Assembly (NCBI GenBank): GCA_907164885.2
Contig: OU015498.1
Location: 89,014,142-89,078,141 of the forward strand
Direction of reading: 5' to 3'
DNA: 64,000 nucleotides
Source of the DNA: Dolomedes plantarius
Lineage: Eukaryota; Arthropoda; Arachnida; Araneae; Dolomedidae
Below, in pieces: positions 48,040 to 60,849 of this stretch. Position 1 is the stretch's first letter. Each line of letters starts with the position of its first letter. The notes below the pieces were generated by a model. That model did no database searches, was not told the origin of the DNA, and worked only from the letters and a program-made list of their open reading frames with translations. The translations under genes were made by a program, and so were the position numbers.

Positions 48040-48540
48040 TATTGCCCGTCGTTGCCCGGGTAGATATATAGATATAAAATATTTCATGCATTCCATCAAA
48101 AAAATACTGGGCTGCACTCCCGCTCTTCGTGTTCATCTGGCCAGACAGAATGCGCTTAGCACGTTTCTACTGAAATGATATACAAACAATAAGAAAGAAA
48201 GAAACTTTGAGCCTGCGGATCTTCGTCTGATTTTAAGGTCATTCCCAACCCTCTTTCTCCCGTGCATTGAAATTTGACCCCCCCCCCTCCGTCATCCTCA
48301 AACCACCCCTCTTAACGCAGCTGGTCGAGGGGAATCCACAGGGGGTAGACGCACCTCTATCGGGCACAAAAAACATTAAAAAATTAATTTTAAAAAAACT
48401 AATTGAGCTCCAAATTTCGTTTTTCCTGATTTAAGTTTCTCGGGTCCAAAACATTAACTGTGCCGAATTTGGTCCCGGTGGGTGAAACAGTCTATGATTC
48501 TATAGCGGACAAACAGACAAGCTCTTTTATATATATAGAT
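48040..48540 (+). mobile_element. Interspersed repeat ending TTTTATATATATAGAT
   Basis: It starts near TTGCCCGTCGTTGCCCGGG and ends with CGGACAAACAGACAAGC and TTATATATATAGATG. The class resembles the repeats at 59378 and 39987 in overall plan. The superfamily is not resolved. Confidence 0.5.
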
Positions 48541-48853
48541 GTCTACATTACATAAACACAACTATGCTACTTAAAGGACAGTGAAGTCAAGGGGAAGAGG
48601 AGCAGGTTTGGGAATTTCATCTGAATTTTTAAGGGAGAATTGAGTTTGGATACGCCACACTTTTTTTGTTCCCAAAATTAAAAGGTTTACAATCGGGTAT
48701 TATAGTTCCACATTGCGTACTCAAGTAACTAAAGCTCCTTGTTTTCTCTAAAACTTTCATTCTGTGATCCCCCACTTCACAATTTTTACCTCAATGGTTG
48801 CCTTTTTTTCAGTGCAAACCGGATCTTTGACTGCAGGTTTTTCATGATGCATT

Positions 48854-49388
48854 TTAAGGCTGCTGTGTACTAATTCGCTCACCTCGATGTTTTTTCCCCA
48901 ATTGCTGGGAGCTGAGCGGTACTCCTTTCCCGGGAGAAACCAGAAGTGTGTGACCACTTCGCCGCAAGCATTGCATGCGTCGTCCCGGGTGCACCACAAG
49001 CGGCCTCGATGTTAAACTGCGGAGAAAATTTGTCTGCTATTTTTACAGCTACATAAATGTCAATAATCCAATAAAACTGGTATTTTAAGATAGCCTGAAC
49101 GTTTATTCACCTTGCAACAGGATTCATTTTACAAATTTCGTCCACCAAAGAATTGATGAGCGTTTAAAATACACTAGATCAGACCCCCCCCCCAAATAAT
49201 TTAAATTTAAAAATATTATTTGCAGTTTTTTAAAACGAAAAATTCCCCAAGATGTAAAATTTCTTTCTCTGTTGTTGAGTACAATAAAAAAATCTTCAAA
49301 TCCAAATCGGCAATCCTTGGACAAATTTTCTCCATAAGTTAACACTGAGGTGAGCGAATCCAATAGGATTAATACACAGCAGCCTTAA
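48854..49388. mobile_element. TTAA-MITE family, copy 5, interrupted
   Basis: TTAAGGCTGCTGTG to GCAGCCTTAA. A 112-bp GC-rich piece is inserted in the left terminal repeat (48892-49003). Removing it restores the family sequence. Confidence 0.8.
48892..49003 (-). mobile_element. 112-bp GC-rich retroposed insert with 10-bp target duplication
   Basis: It is bounded by two copies of CCTCGATGTT (48882-48891 and 49004-49013). On the minus strand it ends GGGGAAAA, a short A tail. It has no obvious A/B boxes and no recognised parent. Confidence 0.65.
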
Positions 49389-50117
49389 CACTAATGCCTC
49401 CAACAACTGGAATAACTGAAATGTTTTTTTGTTACCCTTTCCAGGTGACACAGAAAGTTAAAAATTGTGATGACTAGGAACATCAATCATCCAATCATAC
49501 GAAATATTGTCTTACCGAAATTGGAATTATCTAATCGGAAAAGTTTAAAAAACATACCCTAAAAGGCATTGTAATTCTCAGCTTTAGTTTCTTGGATAAT
49601 AATGACAGAATTTCCTATTTGCCATAAAACGAGGGAGAATAAACAAAAGCTGGAAAATATAAATGAATGTATTTTATTGTGCCGGTAAAACAATGAAATC
49701 TTTGTTATGTGTGAAACAATTGTTGATCAGTTTCCTTTCATTTAATGTGTTATTATTTATCTTTTTATTTTCAGAAATCCTTGTTTACTTTTACTCGTTA
49801 TTAAGAGGAAATCCTGTTGAAATTCAACTGATTTAAAATGTGGTGTCATGGTTCTTCCAAGTACTGGATAATGAAATGGCAGGTTAAGAATTCAGACAAT
49901 TGTCGACAGCGTACACGGATAACCGGAGTTACTTATAAGGTAGAAATATTTCTATTAGAGATAGAAAAAATTCTGAAAACTGAAGTAAAGTGACTTAATT
50001 CGGTTAGCTTTATAAGAATGTATCACTATTATAACTCATAGTGCAAAATTTATCATTATTAGAAAGCATATTCGAATATTTAGAAATATTTAGAATCAAG
50101 GCTTGCGTGATCTTTAA

Positions 50118-50719
50118 CCCTCGAACGGTACAGTGGTTTAAGACGAAATAGATGGTACGGTCGGGTCGGATCCGACCCGATCTCTTTTTTTGATGAGGTT
50201 TTTGGTAGAAATAAGTACACATTAAGCATTTTTGTTTAGAAATAACATTTATTGATAATATTTTATATAAAATAAAACCCTTTTTGTAGAAAAAATCACC
50301 GACGAATTGTAATTTTGCTAAATAAAGAAAATCTGTTTGGAATTTACGTAGAATGCAGTATATATTAGGTCTAATATGTAATTTAGTCTACATAGTTTTA
50401 GAAGTTAATGAAGCCAACTTTCCGAGTGTAAAATGTAAAAAATAATATATACTGGCATTTTTGGACTTCAAAATCGAAATAAAAAATCTAAAAATCTAAA
50501 AAAAATTTTAAAAATGACTGGTGATCATGAATAATGTTTTTCAACAAAGACACTTGTATTTACTTATTCCTATATCTAGTAGGGTGGTCTAGTAGGTCTA
50601 TCTGGTAGGGTTCCTTGTCAACTAGATCTCTTGCAATGAGAAGAGAGAGCACGGGAGGGGAAAGACACACCCTTGGGTCAGACCCGACCCCCTCCCCCCA
50701 CCCTTTACCGTTTGAGGGG
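50118..50719. mobile_element. piggyBac-like short element
   Basis: The left end TTAA then CCCTCGAACGGTACAG and right end ACCGTTTGAGGGG are inverted. Just inside lie GGTCGGGTCGGATCCGACCC and its counterpart GGGTCAGACCCGACCCC. The interior is AT-rich and non-coding. The right flank is GTAA instead of TTAA, so the right target copy is mutated. Confidence 0.6.
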
Positions 50720-51544
50720 TAAGAATTACGCATTTGTAATCCACCGGTAGTTGTTTCAAATGAATCTTTATAGTTGGAAAACGAATATAAGTATAAATTT
50801 TCAAGGATAAAATGATCAACAGCTGTAGGACATGAAATAAGCATACATATGTATTATATATACAATAATACGGCTGTAAAGTATTTTTGGTTAAATGAAT
50901 TATATATAATTCATTTGACATGCTGAAGGCAAATTTAACCAGTCTTACATAGTTGCCAATTTTATTCAATAGATAATTTACTTTCCCGCCGATTTGTTAA
51001 ACGAGCTTATATAAAGATTCATTCATTCAAAACCATAAATTAACTGCTTTGTGCACAGATGCATTTTGATATTAACACATTTCACACAAAATCATAATTT
51101 TAAAAACTTTCTTGTTGTTTTTTAAAGAAATTGTATTCTATGATGCTACTAATTTGTATTTCTCCTGTATGTTTTTGTGTATATATATTCTGCATATTTT
51201 TCACATTCATAGTTCAAACATTCGTGACATTAGTTGAATATAAAGTTAAATATATTATTGTTATTTTCCCATAAAAGTTTTAATGGGAAAATAACAATAG
51301 AATAAAGGAATTGGCGGTAAAAGATGCTTAATCCAAAGTACAAAATAGTTCCTCATCATATTAAACTGCCAATTTATTATTCCGCACGATACCATTTTTG
51401 ATCTCTATCATCTGAATACTCGTGTTACAATATCAGAGTGCCATATTTATATCCATAAATAATGATTTTGTAAAATAATAGCATTTATAAGGATAATCGC
51501 TGCCATCATAGCGTCAGAGAATTTTTGAATAAAAGTATTTTAAG

Positions 51545-52257
51545 AGAATTTAATCGATTTTTAACACAATTTCATAATAATATTGCGACAAGAGTGTTCA
51601 TATTTTTTCGCTAGGAGGAGTATAGATATCATCTTTTATCGCTTCATTGTTTTAGTTGTACCTTATAAAGAGGTCCACTTAAAAAAAAAAATTGATTATT
51701 TTTAAGGCAATTTCACAGTAATGTTGCCCCAAGAGTGTTCATATTTTTCCTCTAGTAGGACCATACATATCGTCTTCAACCGTTTCATTGTTTTATTTGT
51801 AACTTAAAAAGAGGTGCACTTTAAAAACTTTTTTGAACGATTTTTAAGACAATTTAATAATATAGTTGTCACTGGAGTGTTCACATTTTTTTTTTCGCGA
51901 GTAGGACTATAGATATAATCTTTTACCGTTTCATTGCTTTATTTGCAACTTATAAAACTGTCCACTTTAAAAACTTTTTTGAACGAATTTTAAGACAATT
52001 TCATAATAATGCTGCTACAAGAGTGTCCATAATTTTTTTCGCTATTAGGACTATGATATCACCATTAACGGTTTCATTGTTTTATATGTAACCTATAAAG
52101 AGGTCCAATTAAAACTTTTTAAAACAATTTTTAAGACAATTTTATAATAATGTTACCCCAAGAGTGTTCATATTTTTTCGTTATTAGGACAGTAGGTATC
52201 ATTTTTACAATTTCACCGTTTTATATGTAATTTATAAAGAGGTCCATTATAAAATTT
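51545..52257. repeat. Five tandem copies of a ~142-bp repeat
   Basis: The landmark AAGAGTGTTCATATTTTTTC (or variant) lies at 51591, 51732, 51874, 52020 and 52161, giving periods of 141, 142, 146 and 141. Each unit also has GTTTCATTGTTTTAT and AAAGAGGTCCA. Units differ by perhaps 15-20%. Non-coding. Confidence 0.85.
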
Positions 52258-54049
52258 TTTTTGAAGTTTTCAATTCATATTGTATCGTTTCTCTCACAAG
52301 ACATAATATAATGTTTAATGGATTGCATGCATATGTATCATATATATTGATTTCTACGCTTCATAAAATAATCAAAACGAAATGTTTTATAGAATCATAG
52401 ATTTTATTCTGCTGAACCGATGGCGTACTAAATACGACATCTCCAGAATTTCCAATCACGTGGTTTTGAAACATGGATACCTTAAAGAGGAACGTGATTC
52501 TGGAAAATATAAAAGCAATCGAATTATGTTCTTTTTTTGGTAAGGTTTTCTGCTTTCGATTTTTACGAGATGCCCGTTACTAGGAAAAATAATATTTTCA
52601 GATCTCAGAGTACAATTCTCACGTTCAATATCACTGCTAAAATTCAATCTTGAACGAAGATTTAGCTGATCTAAGAGGGTAACGTGATGAATGTGAAAAC
52701 TGCCAACAGAGTGCATTCATTTATGCCACGTTTCTCTAGGAGTTAGTGGCTGGAATTTGTGGCGTGGTTGACCATTACCAGTGCACTAAATATATTAACC
52801 CGTGGATGCAATTTTCTTCTTCCTATGAATACAAAATAGGATGCCGACATTTTCATTTCCCATGTAATACTTTCATTAAAGTTGAATATTTGCAATGAAA
52901 AACTTTTACAAGAAATATGTTTAGTTTTATTATGTTAGAGAGAACCTCATATGTTTTCCTGTGTTTTGTAAATAACTTCACTTTCATTTGTATTTTGATG
53001 AAAAAAAATCCGAGATGATGTTGCTATTTTTATGCCAAAAGTATAGCAAGAATTCCAACAAATTTGCATTTAATTAATTTCACTGTCATATATATCATAA
53101 AGACGAATATATAATTTTATGTTTAAATTATCTCAAACCCCCTAAAATGTGGAGGCTTACATTACGATAAATAGATTTTCAGTTTTATTTAATGCCATTT
53201 AATTTCGAAGTAAAACACTCTTTTAAAATTTCTTTTACATTAGTTTAAAAAAAAAGTGGGTAATTCTGCTGTTTCTCCCTGATGGTTCAGCTTTCCACAA
53301 CAGAAAACTTACAGGAAGGAAATTTTCATATCCCTGTGTCCAAAAGAAATTTGTGTGATGAAAGAAGCAAAGTTGTATTGGTATATATTTTACGTGTCCT
53401 GTAAGCTATCGATATTTTAAGTAAATTTCGTTAGAAATCTTAAAAACGTGCAAATTATTTTTAGGTTAAAAAAAGTATTGATTCCTGTTTCTGATATTCT
53501 CGGATATATAAGATATACAGATATAAAATTAATCGTGCTAAGTTCACAAAACTTTATTTAGTGTTTCTTTTATGCTCACAGATATTTCTAAATATACTGA
53601 CATAATATATGCTTATTAATTAAACAATATTGAGTTTCGTATGCCATAATTCAGACTACAGATTAAAATTTTTTTCAAAGTTATGAAAATTTTACGTGGG
53701 CAAGCCAAAGAGGCTGATAAATTGTATTCTGAAATTCTCGGACATCATTACACGCTTTTATAAGTAGGCAAAAAAGCTCATCCACGTGCATCATTTGATT
53801 TTTCTGTTCTTTACTTCGAAGTGTTTATTAAAAGAAATAATTCACGCATTTATATTTTAACAGCATGAAAATGTACCCGTTTCTTGCATTATTATATGTC
53901 TTGTGAGTTGCATAGAGAGAAAATCGATCATCGCAGGCTCATAAAATTTTTATCTAGAATTTTCCAGACTGATTATTACTAAATGCACTCATAATAGACG
54001 CCAACTTATAAGAGGATTGAAAAAACCCACTGTCAAATGTGTCCTTGAT
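52258..54049. other. Gene-free AT-rich region
   Basis: Only a weak match to the far-upstream element of the pseudokinase unit was noticed, at 52738-52775 (TAGTGGCTGGAATTTGTGG and CGTGGTTGACC). No coding or RNA signal. Confidence 0.35.
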
Positions 54050-54268
54050 TTAAATACTTGATTTAATTGTGAATTGTGTACTTGATTAAATTGTGAATTG
54101 TGTACTTGATTAAATTGTGAATTGTGTACTTGATTAAATTGTGAATTGTGTACTTGATTAAATTGTGAATTGTGTACTTGATTAAATTGCGAATTGTGTA
54201 CTTGATTAAATTGTGAATTGTGTACTTGATTAAATTGTGAATTGTGCACTTGATTAAATTGTGTATTG
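54050..54268. repeat. 24-bp minisatellite, about 9 copies
   Basis: The unit is ACTTGATTAAATTGTGAATT plus GTGT, nearly perfect. As 24 is a multiple of three, the minus strand is open and reads repeats of HNSQFNQV. No gene context supports translation. Confidence 0.9.
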
Positions 54269-55216
54269 CAATGTTAAAATAGATAACAATACAGCTCTTT
54301 TTAAAAGTATTGAAATGAAAATAGCAAATTCAAGCGAGTGATAATAATTAAAAAATAAAAATAAATAACAAGTTTTTAAATGCCATCACAAATTTCCTAG
54401 AGAGAACAATTTTTAAACGTTTTATATTTTTATTTTACTGTATAATGAATTTTTTGAATACGCATTAAGATATTTTTAGAAATCAACTTTATACCAAGAC
54501 CTAACACCTAGGTTATCTGTAATAAACACATCCTTCCGTCAGAATTTGAAATCATAGCACGGAAACACACTGTGTTAACTGCCATTTAATTTTATGACTG
54601 ATAAATATGTATTTTTTTAAACATGAAGATTTAAATCACATTCCCGTTGTTCCTGTACATTCATATACCCCTTATGAAAACGTTATACTCACTAATAAAT
54701 TTATACTATCTTATAACTTCATACTATAACATATACTAACTTATAAACCTCATACTGTTCAGTCAAACATAAACACCTTTTTTTTGAAAAAACCGCCTGT
54801 CAGATGTCAGTTCCTTCACTGACATTATTTTAAGAAAATAACTTTCTAAATTTTCCATATAATGTAGAGTTAGAGTATATACTCTAAACAGCCCATTGAA
54901 CTTAAAGATATATTGCTAAACAACTAAATGAAAATTTCGGATGTGATTTAAAAACAAGCGGTTTTTTCATTGTTAGGAAAAACACTCAACTTGCTGATTA
55001 GACTATATAACTCTTCTCCAGTCATATCAAGTACAATGTTTCTACTACACATTATCTGGACAAATTTTTTCTGTTGAATTCACTTAACAATAGTGTATCT
55101 ATAACCATAACTGGTCATTAACAGTCATCAGATGTAGTAAAAAAGAAATCTAGACTCTGACTTATTAGGAAACACAGATTTCATGCGCAACTGTTCATAA
55201 ACGTTTTGTTACCATG

Positions 55217-55288
<72 letters not shown>

Positions 55289-55953
55289 TGTGTGCATACT
55301 GATGATTTTAAGTGAAATTCTCATTCAGTGATGTAATTTATAGCTCACTGAATCCTCAATTTGTTGCAAAAAAAAAAATGCATTTTCTGTAATAATACCG
55401 TGAAAATTGTATTTCGTTCTTTGCAATGTTTTTTTTACTCCGATGTACTACCATTGAGTTTCTCCTAGTCAAAATTACTGTAATATTACTTGACTATGGA
55501 TAAATGCATTTATTTCATCCAAAAATATGTATAATTATATGTTATACCTGCACGGTTGGTGTAAGTAAATGTGATTGTCACTGTGCCGCTGTTCAATTTG
55601 TATTAGCTGATAAATATATCTAAATATCGATGACCTTATCTATATATGGTATTGATAGGATGGAAAAATTTTCCAAAGAAGATGATGGTAGTCACCGGGA
55701 TTTTTTTTTTTTTAGTGTGTCCTTATTGGTCTTAATGAAATTGATCTTTCATGTTAATACTGTCGTAATTGCTGACAGTGCACATTAATTTCGATGTAAC
55801 GTCGGTGTAATTATTTATGATGAAATTTCGTATGTAACTACTTTCTGATCATTATTAAATATCTTCTCGTTGTGTGTATGGTTGTCATGTCTTGTTATCT
55901 TTCACACTGCCTTGTTGTCATTGTTTCTAATCCTCTGGCATCCGAATATGAAT
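54269..55953. other. Gene-free AT-rich region
   Basis: It holds a (TA)n run at 55222-55285. Nothing else was recognised. Confidence 0.35.
55222..55285. repeat. (TA)n microsatellite
   Basis: About 32 TA units. Confidence 0.9.
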
Positions 55954-56169
55954 TCATATGAGATCCATGAGGTTGTTGACTCTAGCAAAATCAAGAACGA
56001 GAAGAGGATTTATTATGAGATCTTCTCTGGTAAGGCCCAGGCACTCTAAAATGTGATCCGGGGAGGCCCCTAGTGCAGATGGAAGAGACCTTTCTTCCCC
56101 CGTCAAAAGAGAGGCTCCTGAGGTGTCCACTACCAAGCCTAGAGAGTGTAGTCTGGGAGCTTCTATCAC
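55954..56169 (-). pseudogene. C-terminal fragment of a non-LTR retrotransposon (RNase H end)
   Basis: A 71-codon minus-strand frame. SPDHILECLGLTRED followed by PLLVLDFARVNNLMDLI is the pattern I know from the C-terminal end of reverse transcriptase/RNase H polyproteins of spider non-LTR elements. The upstream RT domain is absent, which fits 5' truncation. The local GC content is higher than the surroundings. The family link is from memory and not searched. Confidence 0.55.
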
Positions 56170-56690
56170 ATTTTAGGAGAAGGGGAGTGCCAGGACGACT
56201 CCTCTTGTACCAGAGATGGGTGGAGGGGGGGGGGGAGAGTCAGCCAAGAGGTATTATTATGGGCCTTTTTGACAGAATATAGTTCATGGTAAGTAAGGGA
56301 AGTGCTGGAGAATGACGTATTCTCAGAGTCCCCCTTAGCCATGCTTTGTTATCAATACAACTGAAAATACTGCTAATTTGAAAATTCTGCTTACAACAGC
56401 CGGATACGTCAATCCTCGACTGAAATTGGCTTCATGAGGAGAGAAATTTTTGATGTGACGTCAAAATGAATAGCACTGTGGGGTAAGGAAGAATGCAGTA
56501 TGAATATATATATAATATATATTTATTTATTTGGGGGGGTGATTTACAGTTCATCAGATAATCTTTTCTCATTACTATATGGTTTTCAAATTTTCTTTTC
56601 ATTTCTATCGCTTTGTTTTCATCCTAGGCGGTGATATTCAAGGGTAAATATAAAGAAACTTCTTTCATGTCATCTTTTTATAAAATTTTT

Positions 56691-56905
56691 TGTTGTTGTT
56701 TCGAATGCCCCATGGTCGGAATGTATTCGAGACAGCAGGACAATGAGTGCGGCTCCAGTTTATAATGCCACCACAAAAGTCGGAGCCTGATTATCCAAGT
56801 GACACCTCAATTTTGACCGAGTACCCCCAGGGGCGACATCTGGGGGGATCGTACCCGCTCCCACCATCTCTGACCTCATATACTTTTCGGTTTACGGATT
56901 TAATG
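56691..56905 (-). mobile_element. tRNA-headed SINE with (AAC)n tail, 5'-truncated
   Basis: Tail TTGTTGTTGTT at 56690-56700. The body shares GGGGCGACATCTGGGGGGAT and GTTTACGGATTTAA with the 44453 copy. The tRNA head is missing and the sequence passes directly into a TTAA-MITE. Confidence 0.7.
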
Positions 56906-57135
56906 CGCGTTAAGAACACACTAGACCAGATTTGTTCCCCAAATAATCTAAAATTTAAGATATTTGCATTAAAAAAAAAGAAAAATGCCCCAAGGTGAAA
57001 AATTTCTTACTCTATTAATGAGTACAATTTTTAAAAAAATCTTTAAATCCAAGTCGGTAATTCTTGGACAACATTTCTCCATAGGTTAACATTGAGGTGA
57101 GCGAATCCAATAGGGTTAGTACACAGAAGCCTTAA
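56906..57135. mobile_element. TTAA-MITE family, copy 6, left half missing
   Basis: It contains CACACTAGACCAGATTTGTTCC, AAGTCGGTAATTC, the intact right terminal repeat GGTGAGCGAATCCAATAGGG and GAAGCCTTAA. The left half is lost at the SINE border. Confidence 0.75.
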
Positions 57136-57523
57136 TTTTACCGTTATTTAAATTTTACAGTGTCGTAATATTGGTATAATTATGTAATTTTTAGTTTTAT
57201 CACAATTTTTTCATTTATCAATCAAGTCTTTGAGCACCTAGTAGTCTATGTTATTTGCTGTTTATAATGTTTGTGAAAGGAAGTATATAACCCTTAAGTT
57301 ACGAGACGTGTTAGTCATAGTAGAAGTAATCATTAGTAGCAGATAAACAAACTTCCCACATGATAGGTGTGCGCAGGGTGGCCTCAGTATTTTTACGATT
57401 GAAAAGTAATAATAAAAAGCATGTAATGGAAATTCAACAATTATAAAGTAATAAAAAAGGTACAAAAATAAATATTATGCTTAAAAATATTTAAAAAAAG
57501 AATTACATACTATAAATGCATAG

Positions 57524-57598
<75 letters not shown>

Positions 57599-58211
57599 AA
57601 TAAATAAAAGAAAGAGTTGATAGTGAAAATATATATATAACTAGTTCAAGATTTTCAAGGTAATTCACTAGAAGTACAGGGAAAGTTGGAAATGGGTGAC
57701 TTACAGACAAGGTGGCATGTGCCATTTTCCTGGCACCCTTGGCTTTTCAAACCCTGGCACTATGCTTGTATATAATGGATAAATGTATGCTATAACAGTT
57801 AGGCAAGTTTCATAAGTTTTTATCTTATTGTGATTTGAAATGTATATGCTTTTCCGCTATTATTAAAAAAAGTTATATATTTCACAAATATTTAAAGTAA
57901 ATATTTATCTTAAATTGGGTAAGTATTTTAATCATTAGATGTAATAATTAGAAACAAATGTTGAATAAAATATGGATGTAAGCATAATTATTTTTAAGTG
58001 CGTGAACTCTTTTCCTTCAATCAGGTGCAAAATATAGTGTCAACGAATTTTTGTGTTTTATAAGTGCATTTACCAGTTCCGAACCGAAAAAAAATATTTT
58101 ATTCATATCCCAAAAGGATATGTATAAAGTATTTTTTTATTTTTTAAGTGTGATTATTTTCTTATTTGATTTCAGAACAGTCAGAATAAAATTTTTGTAA
58201 TCTAAGCTGCT
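57136..58211. other. Gene-free AT-rich region with (TA)n run
   Basis: A (TA)n run lies at 57532-57592. The minus-strand ORF over it is not a gene. Nothing else was recognised. Confidence 0.4.
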
Positions 58212-59167
58212 TTAAGGCTGCTGTGTACTAACCCTATTGGATTCGTTTCACCTCAATGTTAACCTATGGAGAAAATGTGTCTACTATTTACAGCTAGATA
58301 AATGCTGATAATCCGATAAAAATATTTTCAGATAGCCTGAACTTTTTTGCGCCTTGCAACAGGATTCCTTTTAAAAATTTCGTCCACCAAAGGAATTTAT
58401 GAGCGTTTACAATAGACCAGCAATTTTCCCCGAATTATTAAAATTTTAAAATAAGGGTGGTCCAAAATTATTGAGCCCATTTTATGTTTGAAAAAAAAAA
58501 AGAGAACAAAATGAGGTACGTAAATGTTTATTGTTTTCTTGGAAAGACAATTCAAAAGAGTTTTACACAGCAAAATTTTAAACATTAAATAACTTCCACA
58601 TAAGCCGGTAGATGGCGTGACATTTTTTTCCAAAAAGATATGTGCTCAATAATTTTGGACCACCCAGAGGTGGTCCAAAATTAATAAAAAAGAGAACAAA
58701 ATGAGTGACAAGGATTTGCTTTCATGGAACCACAAAACGCACATTGCTTTTTCCTGTACGGTAGCCATTTGCAACGAGTAAATGACGCAATGAGTAAATT
58801 TTTCTTGCGAAATGTTGTCGCGCCATCTACCGGCTTGTATGGAAGTTATTTAATGCTTAAAATTTTGTTGTGTAAAACTGTTTCAAATTGTCTTTCTAAG
58901 AAAACAATAAACATGTACGCACCTAATTTTGTTCTTTTTTTTTTCAAACAGGAAATGCCCTCAATAATTTTGGAACACCCTGTATTATTTGCATCTTGTA
59001 AAAAAAATTAAAAATGCCTCAAGGTGCAAAATTTCTTTCTATATTACGGAGTACATTTTGAAAATGTAAAATCTTTTAATCCAAGTCGGCAATTCCTGGG
59101 CACATTTTCTCCATAGATTAGCATGGAGGTGAGCGAATCATGTAGGGTGAGTACACAGCTGTTTTAA
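58212..59167. mobile_element. TTAA-MITE family, copy 7, with nested elements
   Basis: TTAAGGCTGCTGTGTAC to ACAGCTGTTTTAA. The interior is split at about 58453 by a composite insertion ending at 58982, after which the family sequence (ATTATTTGCATCTTG) resumes. Confidence 0.8.
58454..58982. mobile_element. Two head-to-head mariner-like non-autonomous elements
   Basis: GGGTGGTCCAAAATTATTGAG to CTCAATAATTTTGGACCACCC (58455-58669) is followed after 3 bp by GGTGGTCCAAAATTA to TAATTTTGGAACACCCTG (to 58982). The bodies are inverted relative to each other: AGAACAAAATGAG and the CTACCGGCTT/AAGCCGGTAG pieces occur in both. The two similar ORFs over the arms, both with a GSYLM..KILLCKT pattern, are therefore one repeat read twice. 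Confidence 0.7.
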
Positions 59168-59377
59168 TCCGCATTTCCTGAGAAAATATGCCATATGCTT
59201 AATCGAGCGCAGTGGAACGGGAACATGCCATAAATCAACCACAACTGTCAAGGAAATGAACGCAGAAATGACAAATGACAGACTATTTTTAGTGCTGCCC
59301 GAGACCAGGGCATGCTAATTGAAAGACAATATTCAAGCATATTTCTTGAAAAATCTCGAAAATACTTTATACAAAAT

Positions 59378-60180
59378 CTAGCTGAAAACCCGTACTTCGC
59401 TACGGAGTACATTCAAATTAAATACAACGGTCAATGTATGCAATTAATGCCAAAAATATACATAAATGTATTTATAATAAATACAACGATTGGAAATATA
59501 TGCAATTGATGTAAAAAAACCGAAAAAATATATTTATAAAAAGTCGTAACGGATATTCTTATAAAAATAAATGACAAAATAATGTAGAAAAAAATTTTCA
59601 AATTAAATCTAATAGAACATACTACAGAATATAGTACAGTTAATATAGCACAGTTTGAGGAACATATCCTTTACTGTATTTTAATATTTTTTTTTTTGGA
59701 TAATTTCCAATCGTCTGCTGCATTAGCAAGAAAATTTTTTTTTTGTCTATTTCGTCGCTATGCACGTGACGATAAATTAATTTACAGTACCAGAAAAAGA
59801 AATCACGTGATCAACATTTAATAAATTAAATTCTAAAAATTAATCTTTAGAAATTCACCAAAAAATCAGAAAATGGAGGTAAAGATTAAAAAATATTTCA
59901 TTTTAAAGGAATTTTTATGATCTTTCTCGTGATATAAACTTTATAACCATCAAATTATTATTTTAAATGCAAATTTAAAAAAAGTAATTTTAAAACAGCT
60001 TAAAAATTTAATTTTAAAAAAATCTAAGAATTTTTCAAAAATCTTTCTTGGTGCACCCCTACACTATAAGAAGAATCGCCATGCAAAATTTCAGCCCTTT
60101 AGGTCCAGCGGTTTGGTCTGGGCGTTGTCTGTCAGTCAGTCAGTCAGTCAGTTACGGAACTGTTTTTTATATATAGATAT
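59378..60180 (+). mobile_element. Interspersed repeat starting CTAGCTGAAAACCC, most complete copy
   Basis: The start matches 30099 and 39987. The 3' end has CAGCCCTTTAGGTCCAGCGG, a (CAGT)n run and TTTTTTATATATAGAT, the same ending type as 48540. It carries no coding frame of note. Confidence 0.6.
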
Positions 60181-60849
60181 ATATATTTCCTTTACAAAAA
60201 TGTAAAGAAATTCACTCCGGAAAAGTAATGAAATATGAAATCTTGAAACAGAGTATACTCGTAGTATTTGTGCGAATACTCGGGCAGAGCATCAATTTCT
60301 GGAGACACATCTAAACGGTGAATATACAAGAAGGACCAAAAAATAATTTAACTTGCAGGTAACATCTAAAGATGTTTGCCTTTTGTATTTATGATGAATG
60401 CGTTCTATTTTCCCCCGTCTATGCATTGTATAGAAAGAAAATACAGGAATTTTAAAAAAATAAATGACAAACGTGCTTGGAAAAATGTTCAAGTCTTTGA
60501 TTCAATTTAAAAATAGATTTACAAAGAGACGTCAATTGTTTGTGATTAATGTGTCGCATATTGCTTCAATATCTTTAAAATTGAATTTATATAAATTTAT
60601 TTTTCCCCGGATATATTTTTTTACACCCCCCCCCCCACAAAAAAATGCGCGATAAACAAAATGATGTAATAAATCATAGCAAGGAGAAATATAAGTAAAC
60701 ACGGTATATTTGAACTTGCTTTAAGTTTACATAAGGATTTTTTAAATTTAGCAATTGTTACTTTTGATTTTGGAAGTAATGCTAAAATTATTTACCACCC
60801 CGGCAGGTAATTAAATTTGGTTTAAACTATATTAGTTAATCAAAAATAG
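60181..60849. other. Gene-free AT-rich region
   Basis: A C-rich run at 60626-60637 follows a T tract. No gene signal. Confidence 0.35.

Noticed and set aside
52738..52775. Another pseudokinase unit near 52.7 kb
   Set aside because: Only a short weak match to the far-upstream element; no exon homology follows.
53989..54249. 86-codon ORF with eight-residue repeats
   Set aside because: Product of a 24-bp minisatellite; no upstream or downstream gene structure.
54050..54268. CRISPR-like regular repeats
   Set aside because: Continuous 24-bp tandem units without spacers in a eukaryotic sequence.
58397..59011. Two similar ORFs with GSYLM and KILLCKT
   Set aside because: They are inverted copies of the same non-autonomous transposon arm, not paralogous genes.
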